Assembly: GCF_001983935.1 (NCBI RefSeq)
Contig: NZ_CP017641.1
Location: forward strand, 310,001 to 374,000
Source: Fuerstiella marisgermanici
GTDB lineage: Bacteria; Planctomycetota; Planctomycetia; Planctomycetales; Planctomycetaceae
Length of the DNA: 64,000 bases
Direction of reading: 5' to 3'
The notes under the pieces are model-generated. The model was not told the DNA's origin. It searched no databases and saw nothing but the letters and a program-made list of their open reading frames with translations. Shown here one piece after another: positions 28,215-38,662 of this stretch (positions are counted from its first letter, which is position 1; every line of letters begins with the position of its first letter). The translations under genes were made by a program, and so were the position numbers.

Positions 28215-29669
28215 TTAATCGTCGTCGAAGTCTTCGAATTCGTCGCCGCCCTGAATTTCTTCCAACCGCTTTAGCACGTCACGGTAGTCGTAGTCGACGG
28301 ACAGAATTTCGGTGTAATGGTGTTCGGCAAGTTCGTTTTTCTTAGCCTTCTCGTACATGCGGCCAAGGCAGTAGTGAGCGTTCTTGAACGGATCCGGTTT
28401 TTCTTTGTAAGTCAGCGTTTCCAAAGCCTTCTCAAACTGACGCCGGCCGAGATCCATTTTTCCGGTTCGCATAAAGCATTCGCCCAGCGACACCAATGAA
28501 TCTTCCTTCAGCCGGGAATCGGCAGATGCCTGCTGGAACAGTGGAATCGCCAGCTTGTACTGCTTCGTTTTGCGATAACGATCCGCCAGTTCGAAACGCA
28601 TTTTCATGTCGTTCTTGTTGCGCTCAATGCGAGACGCCAGAACTTCGATTTCGCGAACGACAAGGTCCTTCTTAAGCGCATCCGCTTTTTCCTTCAGCCG
28701 TTCTTTGTCGGGATTCTTGCGAGCGCGGTCGTTGGCTTCCGACGCTTTGTCCTTCATGATTTCCAGTTCGATGTCTTCTTTTTCCTCCTGCAAAGACACG
28801 CTGTTGTTGAAGGTTTCCAGACCTTTGTCGAGGACTTCGATGGCTTGCGGGAACTTGCGCTGATCGCGCAGTACGTTCGATAGCTTCGAATACAATGCCT
28901 CGTTCTTCGGGTCCTTGCGAATAGCGTTTCGCAAGTCTGCTTCTTCAGATTCGCCGGGAGCGACAGAATCTGGTGCCGCACCGCGCCGACGACGCCGGTC
29001 GGCATCGTAAGCGCTTGATGCACCCGCGTCGCCTGATTTGCCGGACTTGTCCGCCTTTACGTCCTGAGTCGATTCGGCCTTCTCGTAGTTCCCGCGATCC
29101 ATCACCTTTTCAGCATCGATTTGCGACATCTTTGAACGCGCTTCGCCATCACTTGGATCAGCTTCATAGATTCGCTGGAAGCACGCGCGAGCTTTGTCGT
29201 ATTCGCCCCGTTCCAGCATGACGTCGCCGAGGCCGCGGTTAAAATCGATGTTGGTCTTGTCGAGATTCACGGCGGCGGAATAGGCGTAGGCCGCGATTTC
29301 TCCGCGGTCGAGTTCCTTCGACGCGGCGCCCAGATCGGCGTATAGTTGAGGATCCCACGGATTGACCAGCAGTCCATCTTCCGCCAGTTTGTCGAGCGTA
29401 TCCCAATCCTTTTTCATCCGAGCCTTTTTCATTTTGCCTCGGATCGACATCAGCTTCATGCCGGCCATTTTCGCGCCACTGCCGTTGTCGCCGTACATCT
29501 TTTTGCAGCAGCCGTGTTTCGTTTGACGGTACAGCACAACATCGGGCTTCATTTTGACGGAATTGCCGAAACAATTGACCGCGAAATCCCAGTTCTGCCG
29601 GTTCATGGCGTCGGTGCCTTTTTTGTACCATTCCTGAGCGGCACCGGCTAATGGATCTGCTTCTCCCAT
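28215..29669 (-). CDS. TPR-repeat protein, cytoplasmic
   Basis: 484 residues from ATG 29669, which has GGAAGA seven bases upstream; an in-frame start 45 bp earlier is less likely. No signal peptide. TPR-like units occur at about 10-45 (AAQEWYKKGTDAMNRQNWDF), 105-190 (LYADLGAASKELDRGEIAAY; GLGDVMLERGEYDKARACF), 265-300 (LYSKLSNVLRDQRKFPQAIE) and 355-460 (RFELADRYRKTKQYKLAIPL; HYCLGRMYEKAKKNELAEHH). A charged, low-complexity linker with RRRRRG lies at about 205-240, and a Lys/Glu-rich coiled coil at about 310-345. The C-terminus is acidic (GGDEFEDFDDD). The role is probably scaffolding. A TATAAT box lies upstream (29743-29748, minus). This arrangement recurs in planctomycete genomes from memory, but function is unknown. 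Confidence 0.75.
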   Translation of the reverse strand: MGEADPLAGAAQEWYKKGTDAMNRQNWDFAVNCFGNSVKMKPDVVLYRQTKHGCCKKMYGDNGSGAKMAGMKLMSIRGKMKKARMKKDWDTLDKLAEDGLLVNPWDPQLYADLGAASKELDRGEIAAYAYSAAVNLDKTNIDFNRGLGDVMLERGEYDKARACFQRIYEADPSDGEARSKMSQIDAEKVMDRGNYEKAESTQDVKADKSGKSGDAGASSAYDADRRRRRGAAPDSVAPGESEEADLRNAIRKDPKNEALYSKLSNVLRDQRKFPQAIEVLDKGLETFNNSVSLQEEKEDIELEIMKDKASEANDRARKNPDKERLKEKADALKKDLVVREIEVLASRIERNKNDMKMRFELADRYRKTKQYKLAIPLFQQASADSRLKEDSLVSLGECFMRTGKMDLGRRQFEKALETLTYKEKPDPFKNAHYCLGRMYEKAKKNELAEHHYTEILSVDYDYRDVLKRLEEIQGGDEFEDFDDD

Positions 29670-29742
29670 ATTTTCTTCCGTCTTTTGTTTCGGTCCCGAA
29701 CCCTGCAGAATCACGGCTGTCTAAACAACATCAGCCGATCGT

Positions 29743-29748
29743 ATTATA
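29743..29748 (-). promoter_or_regulatory. Candidate -10 box (TATAAT) for the TPR gene
   Basis: On the minus strand the sequence reads aagtTATAATacg, a perfect sigma-70-type -10 hexamer 74-79 bp upstream of the TPR start at 29669. No good -35 hexamer is found 16-18 bp further upstream, so this is a weak prediction. Confidence 0.3.
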
Positions 29749-29856
29749 ACTTAGATTGAGGGCGAAATCAGGTTTTGAATTCTGCTGCCTCGTCAATGCA
29801 GGTTAACATACCACACCCCTTCCACATACCCTCAGACCGAGTAGTTGCAGGCCATT

Positions 29857-30585
29857 ATGGAAGCTGACAAGCTGCGTCGAAAAATCTGCTACGCTGCCGC
29901 CCAACTTCTGAACACGCGGCAGGAAACCCGGTTCGTTGCTGCCCGGTGGCGCGCCGCTCGAGCGATCACCAGCAGCTACGTGGATTCGGAATCGCTACCC
30001 ACGGATCTGGAAATCCGGATGGCGCTGCAGCAACTGGTTTCTACCGTGCTGCCGGCTGAACCCCTGCCTGCTGAGTCGTATGACCAGTTTTCTGATGACG
30101 ATTCCGCAGACGAATCTGACCTGTCCGAGTCGCGTTTCGATCAATATCTGGCATTGCTGGAGCCGATGGATCGCGTCCGGCTAAACAGGGACACTCATCC
30201 GGAAGGCGACCTGCTGTACCACAGTCTGCAGGTGTTTGAGCTGGCCAAAGACGCTCGCCCGTGGGACGAAGACTTCCTGATTGCGGCCCTGTTGCACGAC
30301 GTCGGCAAGGGCATCGATCCGTTCGACAACCACACGGCGACATTAAACGCGCTCCACGAAATCGTCAGTCCGCGAGCTTTTTGGTTTGTCGAAAATCTGC
30401 CGACTCAACATCGCCTGTATGACGGCACAATCGGCGTGCGAGCACGGCGCCGTTTAACAGCTCACGAAGACGGTGAAGAGCTGAAACTCTTGGCACGGTG
30501 CGACAGCGAAGGGCGTGTCCCGGGGCGCCCGGTCAGTTCGCTGGACGAAGTGATTTGCTTTCTGCGAGAGTTGGCGTGGGAGTAG
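29857..30585 (+). CDS. HD-domain metal-dependent phosphohydrolase-like protein
   Basis: 242 residues from ATG 29857 (a TTG 12 bp upstream is also open). The N-terminal ~95 residues are helical with an acidic patch (DQFSDDDSADESDLSES). The HD domain starts with H122 (LLYHSLQVFELA), continues with H147-D148 in ALLHDVGKGID, and a later Asp in LLARCDSEGR may be the fourth ligand. This set of His/Asp residues binds metal in HD phosphohydrolases, which act on nucleotides or other phosphoesters; the substrate here is unknown. Similar stand-alone proteins with 'HDVGKG' occur in planctomycetes with no assigned role. It is divergent from the TPR gene and monocistronic. Confidence 0.75.
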   Translation: MEADKLRRKICYAAAQLLNTRQETRFVAARWRAARAITSSYVDSESLPTDLEIRMALQQLVSTVLPAEPLPAESYDQFSDDDSADESDLSESRFDQYLALLEPMDRVRLNRDTHPEGDLLYHSLQVFELAKDARPWDEDFLIAALLHDVGKGIDPFDNHTATLNALHEIVSPRAFWFVENLPTQHRLYDGTIGVRARRRLTAHEDGEELKLLARCDSEGRVPGRPVSSLDEVICFLRELAWE

Positions 30586-30994
30586 CGCTGACGTTTCCTA
30601 GCGCCCCGTCAACTGTCGAATAACAGCGATGTTGTCCTGCTTTTGGACGTGCCGCAACCTGAACGCAGTAAACGAGTTGCGAACATTCCGCTGGAATCGT
30701 ATTTGACCCGGGCTGATTGGACACCTAGCCTTTGTTTAGACGGAATGCGACGCGCAGCATCGTCCTCCACGCGTTTGCATTGACCCAAAAACATGGAACT
30801 TGATCGTTCAACGGAGAGTCTAAATAAGTACAACCGCGAACTGCTTTCATCCGGTAACCAAACCCAGAAGGAAGGGTGTCTGAACTCTAATTCGGACTGC
30901 CTGGAAATCTGAAAGCCAGATCGCCTCTAACACATCTCTACCGGCCTCTTTGTTCGTTCAAAGTGGTGGGTGGTGCTCTGAAAGTGAGGTAGAC
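30586..30994. other. Intergenic region upstream of the fatty-acid degradation cluster
   Basis: About 410 bp with no convincing coding frame. It ends in a good ribosome-binding site (aaagtGAGGTagac) before the acyl-CoA ligase ATG. A TTGATC...TAAATA pair near 30803-30830 has a 15-bp spacer and is only a weak promoter candidate. I see no operator-like palindrome. Confidence 0.4.
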
Positions 30995-32845
30995 ATGGCC
31001 ACGATTTTCAATGGCGATTCTGTGCCGGGCAAGCCCCGCCACGACGCCCCTCCAACAACACTGCCCGGCGATACATCGACCGGTGCCACTGATGCGAATC
31101 CAGGTAATCCTCCGAATCGCATCGCTTCTGCAGATCAAGGCGGCGATGCCGTGACGCGGACTACCGCGTCCAGCATCGACCGCTATCCGGTCGGCGTGCC
31201 TCGCCGCCTCGCATATCCCGACATACCTGCATGGGGACTGCTTGAACGAGCCGCCATGCTGATTCCCGGGCGTGCCGCGTGCATCTACAACGACGTCGAA
31301 TGGACGTGGGAAGAACTTAATCTCGACGCCATCCGCACGGTTGAATGCCTGCGTCGTTTGGGAGTTCAGCCCGGTGATCGAGTCGGCGTGCTGTTGCCGA
31401 ACGTTCCCGAATACCTCATCGCGCTCAACGGTATCTGGCGTGCTCAGGCGGTGGCGGTGGCACTCAGCCCAATGGCTGTGCCGGACGAGATCGACCGCAT
31501 GCTGGAAGCGACTGAATGCAAAGTCGTGATCTGTCTCGACATGCTGGTGTCGTTGATTTCGGGCGAACATCGCCCCGACAAGACTCTGCTGGTTTCGTTA
31601 AGACCTCAGCTTCCCCTGTTCGAACAACTGGGCTATCTGTTCCTGCGCAAACGCCGCACAGGGTTATGGTGGATGTCGGCCAACGAAAAGGTCGGTTGGT
31701 TCTGGGAAGAAGTGCGCGGGACAGACTCGACCGCTCAGCCAGCAGCCAGCGAGGCTTCCAAAGCCGATTGGTCGACAGTCCCCGCCTACATTCTGCCCAC
31801 CGGCGGTACGACCGGCGAACCCAAGGCGGTGACGCTCAGCCATCGCAACATGGTGGCCAATGCGTGGCAGCAGTATTACTGGGCGGGAGCCGCCGTCGGC
31901 AAAGAGACACTGCTGGCTGTGCTACCGTTCTTTCACAGCTACGGTTTGTCGACGAACGTCATGGGCGGAGCCGCCATGGTGGCCACGCTGATCATGGATC
32001 ACCGCTTCAACGTTCGTAAAGCGATTCGAATGATCGAACAGTACCGCCCAACGGTCTTCCACGCCGTGCCTGCGATGCTGGTTGCGATGAACGAGCACCT
32101 GAAAACTCACAAGGCGGACTTAACGTCATTGAAATGGGTGATCAGCGGCGGAGCTCCGTTGCCTGAAGCAGTTGGTCGTGAATTTGCAGAACACACGGGA
32201 GCGCTGGTCGTTGAAGGCTATGGCCTGTCGGAAGCGTCGCCGGTCACGCACGTGGGGCCGCTCGACGACACGTCCAGCTTTGGCACGATCGGGTTGCCAT
32301 TGCCGGATACCGCTTGCCGTATTGTCGATTCCGAAACCGGTCAAGTCGATGTCGCGCCGGGCGAAGTTGGCGAGCTATTGGTGCGCGGTCCACAGGTGAT
32401 GCTGGGTTATTGGCCTTCCGTCAAACCCGGCAACGAAGACGACTGGCTGCACACCGGCGACCTTGCTCGATTGACGCCTGACGGCTTGTACCAAATTGTC
32501 GAACGCAAAAAAGATTTGATCATCACCAGCGGTTTCAACGTTTACCCACAGGACGTGGAAGGAGTGCTGAAGAAGCATCCGTCCGTCAAAGACGCCGCAG
32601 TTGTTGGCGAGCCTGACGAACGCAAAGGCGAAATAGTGAAGGCGTTTGTGGTGCTGAACAGCGGTGCCAGGTTCGACGAAGACGAACTGAAGGAGTTTTG
32701 CCACGAACACCTTTCGTCTCATAAACGGCCGGCCGTTATTGAACTTTGCAAAGATGACTTGCCCCGAAGTTTTTTGGGAAAGGTGATCAGAAGGAAGTTG
32801 CGGTCGGAAACGCCGACCGGCGAAGACGTGGCCAGTGAAGGCTGA
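30995..32845 (+). CDS. Long-chain acyl-CoA ligase (AMP-forming), FadD-like
   Basis: 616 residues; the start has GAGGT five bases upstream. It activates fatty acids to acyl-CoA via an acyl-adenylate. Motifs: P-loop-like AMP-binding YILPTGGTTGEPKAVTLSHR at 264-283, adenylate motif GYGLSEASPV at about 409, 'DWLHTGDLA' at about 480, and the hinge motif VERKKDLIITSGFNVYP at about 500 with the catalytic C-terminal domain following (KGEIVKAFVVL ... SHKRP). The first ~65 residues are a low-complexity, Thr/Pro/Asp-rich extension not usual for FadD, possibly a tether or disordered tail. It is the first gene of a five-gene beta-oxidation cluster, which supports a fatty-acid substrate. Confidence 0.9.
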   Translation: MATIFNGDSVPGKPRHDAPPTTLPGDTSTGATDANPGNPPNRIASADQGGDAVTRTTASSIDRYPVGVPRRLAYPDIPAWGLLERAAMLIPGRAACIYNDVEWTWEELNLDAIRTVECLRRLGVQPGDRVGVLLPNVPEYLIALNGIWRAQAVAVALSPMAVPDEIDRMLEATECKVVICLDMLVSLISGEHRPDKTLLVSLRPQLPLFEQLGYLFLRKRRTGLWWMSANEKVGWFWEEVRGTDSTAQPAASEASKADWSTVPAYILPTGGTTGEPKAVTLSHRNMVANAWQQYYWAGAAVGKETLLAVLPFFHSYGLSTNVMGGAAMVATLIMDHRFNVRKAIRMIEQYRPTVFHAVPAMLVAMNEHLKTHKADLTSLKWVISGGAPLPEAVGREFAEHTGALVVEGYGLSEASPVTHVGPLDDTSSFGTIGLPLPDTACRIVDSETGQVDVAPGEVGELLVRGPQVMLGYWPSVKPGNEDDWLHTGDLARLTPDGLYQIVERKKDLIITSGFNVYPQDVEGVLKKHPSVKDAAVVGEPDERKGEIVKAFVVLNSGARFDEDELKEFCHEHLSSHKRPAVIELCKDDLPRSFLGKVIRRKLRSETPTGEDVASEG

Positions 32846-32915
32846 ATAGCAAGCGACACCGCGCAGAACGCGGCTATGGAATTTGTAGCAAGGGGATCGG
32901 AAAGGGAGAACGAAG

Positions 32916-34184
32916 ATGAATAAGCCACTCGCCATTTTAAGCGGCATGCGAACGCCGTTTTGCAAAGCGTACACCAGCCTGACCGATGTACATGCGGTTG
33001 ACTTGGGTGTTGCCGCTGTCACTGCTGCCTTGGAGCAAGCCAAAGTGGATTCCGACAGCATCGATGAAGTTGTGATGGGGAACGTGTCCGCTCCGGCCGA
33101 CGCAGCAAATATCGCTCGTGTCGTCGCGCTAAAGTCAGGGATTCCACAGGACCGGATTGCGCACACGGTTAACCGAAACTGCGCGTCGGGGATGGAATCC
33201 ATTCTGACCGCGTGGCAGATCCTGAACGAAGGACGAGCCAGCACCATTGTGGCGGGCGGAACTGAATCGATGTCCGGCATTCCCCTGCTGGTTCGTCCCA
33301 GCGCGGCAAAGTTATTGACGGCGCTAAGCCGAGCCAAATCGATGGGGGCAAAACTGAAGGTGCTGGCCAAACTGCGCCCCAAACACTTCAAGCCAGTACC
33401 TGGAGTCATGCTGGGGCTGACTGATCCGTTTTGCGGACTGAACATGGGACAGACGGCTGAAAAGCTGGCCCGGGAATTCAATATCTCGCGTGAGGACCAG
33501 GACCGATTTGCCCTGGACAGCCACGTGAAGGCGGCGGAAGCTCGTGAGCGTTGCTTCTTGTCGGGAGAGATTACGCCACTGTCTGATGTGGAGAAAGACA
33601 ACGGACCACGTGAGAACCAAACGCTGGCCGCTCTGCAGAAACTGCGTCCAGTTTTCGACAAAGACGGCAGTGTCACGGCAGGCAACAGTTGCCCATTGAC
33701 CGACGGAGCGGCGGCCGTAGTGCTGACGACAGCTGATGCGCTCGATGTTAATTCAGTCAAACCGTTGGGCTATGTGACGGGTTACGCCATCGCCGGTTGC
33801 GATCCTTCGCGAATGGGACTGGGGCCGGTTTATGCAACGGCAAAGCTGCTGAAACAAACCGGGTTGCAATTAAGTAACTTCGATTTGTTTGAGATCAACG
33901 AAGCCTTTGCGGCTCAGGTTCTGGCGTGTCTGGCGGCGTTTGAATCCGATGACTTCGCGACCAGCGAACTGGGCCTGTCGAAAGCGGTGGGCACGATTCC
34001 TCGCGACAGACTTAACGTACACGGTGGAGCAATCGCTTTGGGGCATCCGGTGGGAACCACGGGAACTCGAATGATTATCACGCTGCTACGAGCGTTAAAT
34101 GAACAGGGATTGCACAGAGGTCTTGCAACGCTGTGCGTCGGTGGCGGACAGGGAGTCGCAATGGTTGTGGAGACGGCCGTTTAG
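32916..34184 (+). CDS. Acetyl-CoA acyltransferase (3-ketoacyl-CoA thiolase), FadI/FadA type
   Basis: 422 residues, ATG after a gggagaacgaag ribosome-binding site. It cleaves 3-ketoacyl-CoA with CoA, the last step of beta-oxidation. The nucleophilic cysteine is C89 in NRNCASGMES; the second-domain motifs are NEAFAAQVL near 328, catalytic H377 in GGAIALGHPVG and the second cysteine C407 in LCVGGGQG. Residues about 125-170 form the longer loop domain expected in FadI-type thiolases. It lies 70 bp after the ligase and 85 bp before the alpha subunit gene, so it probably works with the latter as the beta subunit of a fatty-acid oxidation complex. Here the beta gene precedes alpha, as in fadI-fadJ. 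Confidence 0.92.
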   Translation: MNKPLAILSGMRTPFCKAYTSLTDVHAVDLGVAAVTAALEQAKVDSDSIDEVVMGNVSAPADAANIARVVALKSGIPQDRIAHTVNRNCASGMESILTAWQILNEGRASTIVAGGTESMSGIPLLVRPSAAKLLTALSRAKSMGAKLKVLAKLRPKHFKPVPGVMLGLTDPFCGLNMGQTAEKLAREFNISREDQDRFALDSHVKAAEARERCFLSGEITPLSDVEKDNGPRENQTLAALQKLRPVFDKDGSVTAGNSCPLTDGAAAVVLTTADALDVNSVKPLGYVTGYAIAGCDPSRMGLGPVYATAKLLKQTGLQLSNFDLFEINEAFAAQVLACLAAFESDDFATSELGLSKAVGTIPRDRLNVHGGAIALGHPVGTTGTRMIITLLRALNEQGLHRGLATLCVGGGQGVAMVVETAV

Positions 34185-34269
34185 GCCAGGACGAGTCGTC
34201 AACCGCCGAAGTGCCTGCCAGGGGAAACGGGAAGATTTAAAAAGAACGCAATAATCAGGGAGCATCATC

Positions 34270-36633
34270 ATGATCAGTAAAGTAGCCAACCATTTTCGAA
34301 TGGAAGAAGACAACGGCGTCGTCACTGTGTGGATCGATGTCGCTGGCAGTTCAATGAACGTGTTCAACAGTTCTGTGATCGAACGGTTGGAAGACGTGGT
34401 GACCGAGCTGGAATCGTCAACAGCCGACGCTGTGATTTTCCGCAGTGCCAAACCTTCCGGATTTTTTGCCGGCGCCGACGTGAAGCAGATTGCACAGCTA
34501 TCGGGCCGCGAGGAAGTCAGTGCGGTGGTCGCTCGTGGACAGAAGTTGTTTGCTCGGATTGAGCGACTACCAATGCCGACCATCGCTGCGATTCACGGGC
34601 CGTGTTTGGGAGGCGGGCTGGAGTTCGCGCTGGCGTGTTCACAGCGCATCGCGCTGGATAGCTCTGCGACTCGCCTTGGACTGCCGGAAGTACAGTTGGG
34701 CCTGATTCCCGGTTGGGGGGGATCTCAGCGTTTGCCGAAACGCATCGGACTGATCGCGGCTTTGCCGATGATTCTGCAGGGGAAAAAACTGACCGCTGCC
34801 CAGGCACTAAAGGCGGGGTTAATCCATGCCGTCGCGAAAGAAGCAGACTGGGAGGCGACCCTTTCGCGTCGTTCGACCTTCTCAAAACCAGCGAATGGAC
34901 TGCGCCGTCGCCTTGAAGATTCGTATCTCGGCCGGTGGTTTATTCTGAGAACGGCTGAGAAAAAAATCGCACGTGATTCGAAGAACTACCCCGCGTTAGC
35001 AGCGGCGTTAACAGCCGTGAGAGCGGGCTTTGACCGGCGATGCGACGGATTCGCCGTTGAACGCGATGAGTTTACAAAACTGATCGAAACGCCGACCTGT
35101 CGCAATCTGCTGACTCTGTTCCTCTGGCGAGAAGAAGCACGCAATTTGAACTTCCGGAGCTCAACGTCTTTGCGGCGCGAAGACAGCACTGCTGATTCTC
35201 GTCCACGCTTTGAGCGTCAGATGGCGGAGTCACACGACTGGCAGAATATGGCAGAAGTGTCAGGTGGGGGCGCTGACGGACACGATGAGCCCGCCGCTGA
35301 CGGTCGAACGAGTCGGCTTGGAGAAGTTGATCAACAAAAGCTGCGGACCATCGGCATCATTGGTGCTGGAGCCATGGGTGCTGGCATCGGTCAATTGGCT
35401 GCGTTGAAAGGCTACGACGTCGTCTTCAAGGAACTCAACCGCGAACTGGCCGATGCCGGGATGGCTCGCGTGACCAGGCTACTCGACGACATGGTCGCGA
35501 AGCGGCGGTTGTCGAAGAGCGAGTATGATGCAGCGCTGGCTCGGGTGCAGGCGACGAATAACTTCGAAGACATGGCCGACTGCGATTTGGTGATTGAAGC
35601 GGTCGTCGAAAAGATGGATGTCAAACGTGCCGTGTTCGCGTCTCTGGCTGCAGTGCTGAAACCTCATGCCGTGATTGTGTCCAACACGTCCGCGTTGTCG
35701 ATTGGTGAGATGGCGGCGGCAACAAGCCGGCCCGATCGAGTAGCCGGGTTGCACTTCTTTAACCCTGTGCATCGCATGGACCTGGTTGAAGTTGTGCGAG
35801 CAAAAGACACCAGCGACGACACGGTGATGATGCTGTTGAAACTGGTGAAGACGCTGGGCAAGACGCCAATCGTGACCAGTGACTCGCCAGGATTTCTGGT
35901 GAATCGCGTATTGTTCCCGTACATCGGCGAAGCTGTGCGGATGGTGATGGAAGGTCATTCGCCCCGCGAACTGGATCGCGAGATCAAGAAGTTTGGCATG
36001 CCGATGGGCCCGATCGAGCTGGTCGACCATGTTGGCTTGGACGTGGCATGGCACGTAGCGGGAACACTCGAACATGTGTTGCCGGAATCCGGTGACGTAA
36101 TTCGTTTTCTGGGGAACATGGTGGCTCGCGGCTGGATGGGGAAAAAGTCGGGACGCGGGTTCTACGACTACATTGAAGGAAAACGGGGAGACGCGGCCGA
36201 TCTTTCAGCGCTGCTAAGTTCGGCACATGTACCCACGGAAAATAAGCCAGGCGGCGTGCGGCCGTTTGAAGACAGTGATGTCCAGCGGCCCAACATTGGC
36301 GCGTTTCTGGATGACCGGTTGAGTGATATTCAGCGTCGTCTTGTGTACCCGATGATCAACGAAGTTGGATTCTGTATGCAGGACGAAGTTGTGGCCAAAT
36401 CCTGGATGGCGGATCTGGCGATGATTCTTGGGACTGGGTTTGCTCCGTTTCGAGGTGGGCCAATGACTCTGGCAGAATCGATCGGGCCGCAAACGTTACG
36501 AAACAACCTTAATGTGTTGGCGGCAAGGCACGGAGAACGATTCAAGCCATCGGCATGGCTGGTCGCTGCAGGCCGCCCGTCACGCGAAACAAATTCGCAG
36601 CAACGCCAGGAAGGCGTCAATGGGACTGTTTAA
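34270..36633 (+). CDS. Bifunctional enoyl-CoA hydratase / 3-hydroxyacyl-CoA dehydrogenase, FadJ-like
   Basis: 787 residues. The hydratase domain (about 1-190) has the oxyanion loop GPCLGGGLEFALAC with E118 and GLPEVQLGLIPGWGGSQRLP with E140, both catalytic glutamates. The NAD-binding dehydrogenase domain begins near 355 with GIIGAGAMGAGI; catalytic H495 is in HFFNPVHRMDLVEVV. The C-terminal dimerisation halves follow (GFLVNRVLFPYIGEAVRM; GWMGKKSGRGFYDY). Residues about 320-350 form a polar, Gly/Asp-rich linker (SGGGADGHDEPAADG) longer than usual. It converts 2-enoyl-CoA to 3-ketoacyl-CoA and hands it to the thiolase encoded just upstream. Confidence 0.92.
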   Translation: MISKVANHFRMEEDNGVVTVWIDVAGSSMNVFNSSVIERLEDVVTELESSTADAVIFRSAKPSGFFAGADVKQIAQLSGREEVSAVVARGQKLFARIERLPMPTIAAIHGPCLGGGLEFALACSQRIALDSSATRLGLPEVQLGLIPGWGGSQRLPKRIGLIAALPMILQGKKLTAAQALKAGLIHAVAKEADWEATLSRRSTFSKPANGLRRRLEDSYLGRWFILRTAEKKIARDSKNYPALAAALTAVRAGFDRRCDGFAVERDEFTKLIETPTCRNLLTLFLWREEARNLNFRSSTSLRREDSTADSRPRFERQMAESHDWQNMAEVSGGGADGHDEPAADGRTSRLGEVDQQKLRTIGIIGAGAMGAGIGQLAALKGYDVVFKELNRELADAGMARVTRLLDDMVAKRRLSKSEYDAALARVQATNNFEDMADCDLVIEAVVEKMDVKRAVFASLAAVLKPHAVIVSNTSALSIGEMAAATSRPDRVAGLHFFNPVHRMDLVEVVRAKDTSDDTVMMLLKLVKTLGKTPIVTSDSPGFLVNRVLFPYIGEAVRMVMEGHSPRELDREIKKFGMPMGPIELVDHVGLDVAWHVAGTLEHVLPESGDVIRFLGNMVARGWMGKKSGRGFYDYIEGKRGDAADLSALLSSAHVPTENKPGGVRPFEDSDVQRPNIGAFLDDRLSDIQRRLVYPMINEVGFCMQDEVVAKSWMADLAMILGTGFAPFRGGPMTLAESIGPQTLRNNLNVLAARHGERFKPSAWLVAAGRPSRETNSQQRQEGVNGTV

Positions 36634-36723
36634 TGATGGAGGCCACAAATGCATTGACGACAACAGTTTGAAACGGCGATCCGAACCAGAGGATGAAACC
36701 TACTTCCATGAAAGGGGAGAACC

Positions 36724-38652
36724 ATGAGCATCGATATCAAAGACATTGCACCGGAAAACGAACCGCAGCGTTCTGGCGACGTATCGTTCGCTGAAACGGC
36801 GTTGCGACTCGGCGGGAAGTCTGCTGAGGAGGCTCGGCGGACGGGCGTGCTGGATTCGGCCGATGATCAGGTCGAAACGATGTTCGCGGAACGCTATCGC
36901 ACCAATGCCAGCCCTGTGCATCGAGCCGTCTGGGAACGCCGCGTGCCCACGGATCTGTTTCACATGGATCTGCCGCCGATCACCGACGATGTCAGGCAGA
37001 TGATCAACGACAGCCTGCACGTCGTGCGCAAACATAAACGTGAAGGGACGCTTTACAATGAGCTTGGAAAGCTGACTGACACCGTGCTGGATGATCTCGG
37101 CCACGCCGGCTACTGGGGCGCACTTGTCGAAAAACGATACGGCGGCTGCGGGCTTCCATTCCAGCACTTTGCCGCCTTCCTGACTCGCATGGCCACCATC
37201 GAACCAACCGTTGCCGGCCTGGCGTCGGTCCACGGGTGCATCGGCGCGGTTGATCCGGTTCGTACGTTTGGCACGGCGGCTCAGAAAGAACGATACCTGC
37301 CACTGCTCGCCAGTGGGCGTCGGTTAAGTGCCTTCGCGCTGACCGAACCGGGCGCGGGTTCTGACCTGACCGCGTTAAAAACCACTGCCGCGCTGGATGG
37401 TGATCACTATGTGGTTAACGGTGAAAAACTATTCATCACGAACGCAGTTCCGGGGCGCACGATCGGACTCGTTTGCCTGATTGATGGCAAGCCAGCGGTT
37501 CTGGTGGCCGACCTTCCTGAAGAACAGAACGATTCGTTCCGCCTGAACGAATATGGGCTGTACGCGTTGCGGCGAGCCCACAACAACGGGCTGATCTTCA
37601 AGAACTTCCGCGTTCCGAAGGACAACCTTTTAACGCCACCGGTTGGCGACGGCTTGACGATTGCGTATCACGGTTTGAATCTGGGGCGAGTCGCTTTGTG
37701 TGCCAACGCGGCAGGGACGATGCGAACCATGCTGGCCAGCATTTTGCCGTGGGCAAAGTTCCGCGAAACGTACGGGCAGCCGATCGCCAACCGTGAACTG
37801 GTGCAGCGGCGAGTCGGCCATATGGCCGGTTTGATCGTCGGCTGTGATGCTCTGGTGCAATGGTGCGGCGGGCTGATCGACCAGGGTTATCGTGGAGAAA
37901 TGGAATGTATCATCGCCAAGATCTTCGGCAGTGAAGCTCAGAAAGAAGCGGCCATTGAACTGTTCATGAAGACTCATGGCGGCCGGTCGTTTATTCGCGG
38001 CCATCTGTTCGGCGATAACGTGCATGAATTCCTGGCTCCATGCATTTACGAGGGTGAAGGCGAAATGCTGGGCATGGCGTTCTTCAAGTCGCTGGTGAAG
38101 CAGCACGGCAAGGATTACTTCGAATCCATCGGCCGCATTCTGTACGACGCGGGTATCAAACAGCCGAACCTGGCCAACCCAGCTCATCTGTGGAAACTGC
38201 GTGCTCCGATGACAGCGTACGCGAAGTGGTACGCGGGACGACGTCTGCTGGGCGTATCGCGAGATTCGTTGGCCGCTTTGCCGGGCGACCTTCGGAAGCA
38301 TGCGGAATTTGCGCGGGACTTCCTGAGTGGTTCGGCGTTCGACATCAGTGCGATGATGAGAACTTATCAACTGAAGCTGGCGGATCGTCAGTGCAGCATG
38401 GCTCAGGCCTCACTGGCGGTGCAGGACGCGGTGACGATTTTGGTGACGGCACTGCATGGGGCAAAATCGGATTGCGAGATTACTCGCGCTGCCGCTTCGG
38501 TGCTGTGTACTCATCTGAAACACCGCATGTTAGGCACAAAGCCGAATGGTCGAGACTTCCGACGCGTAACTTCGCTGGGCGAAGCGATCGCGGAAAGCGG
38601 CTGGGCAGCGTTGCACGATGTCGATGCAGAAGAAGTGCTGATGCGGTATTAG
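36724..38652 (+). CDS. Acyl-CoA dehydrogenase, FadE-like with C-terminal extension
   Basis: 642 residues with a gaaagggGAGaacc ribosome-binding site. It carries out the FAD-dependent first oxidation of acyl-CoA. Seen: helical N-terminal domain with [18 protein letters not shown]-binding '[17 protein letters not shown]' at about 200; '[11 protein letters not shown]'; the RETYGQPI motif; '[13 protein letters not shown]'; and the catalytic-glutamate region [11 protein letters not shown]. It is longer than the usual 380-400 residues, with about 60 extra N-terminal residues and a ~150-residue C-terminal helical extension ([20 protein letters not shown] onward), as in very-long-chain-type enzymes. 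It completes the cluster's set of beta-oxidation steps. An electron-transfer flavoprotein is not encoded here. Confidence 0.9.
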   Translation: MSIDIKDIAPENEPQRSGDVSFAETALRLGGKSAEEARRTGVLDSADDQVETMFAERYRTNASPVHRAVWERRVPTDLFHMDLPPITDDVRQMINDSLHVVRKHKREGTLYNELGKLTDTVLDDLGHAGYWGALVEKRYGGCGLPFQHFAAFLTRMATIEPTVAGLASVHGCIGAVDPVRTFGTAAQKERYLPLLASGRRLSAFALTEPGAGSDLTALKTTAALDGDHYVVNGEKLFITNAVPGRTIGLVCLIDGKPAVLVADLPEEQNDSFRLNEYGLYALRRAHNNGLIFKNFRVPKDNLLTPPVGDGLTIAYHGLNLGRVALCANAAGTMRTMLASILPWAKFRETYGQPIANRELVQRRVGHMAGLIVGCDALVQWCGGLIDQGYRGEMECIIAKIFGSEAQKEAAIELFMKTHGGRSFIRGHLFGDNVHEFLAPCIYEGEGEMLGMAFFKSLVKQHGKDYFESIGRILYDAGIKQPNLANPAHLWKLRAPMTAYAKWYAGRRLLGVSRDSLAALPGDLRKHAEFARDFLSGSAFDISAMMRTYQLKLADRQCSMAQASLAVQDAVTILVTALHGAKSDCEITRAAASVLCTHLKHRMLGTKPNGRDFRRVTSLGEAIAESGWAALHDVDAEEVLMRY

Positions 38653-38662
38653 GAGCGAAATC

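Noticed and set aside
29857-30585. HD protein as a Cas3-type or dGTPase enzyme
   Set aside because: It has only a compact HD motif; no helicase, Cas neighbours or dGTPase motifs are present.
32375-33760. 461-residue antisense open frame across the acyl-CoA ligase and thiolase genes
   Set aside because: Both plus-strand genes have full sets of catalytic motifs; the antisense product is low-complexity and unrecognised.
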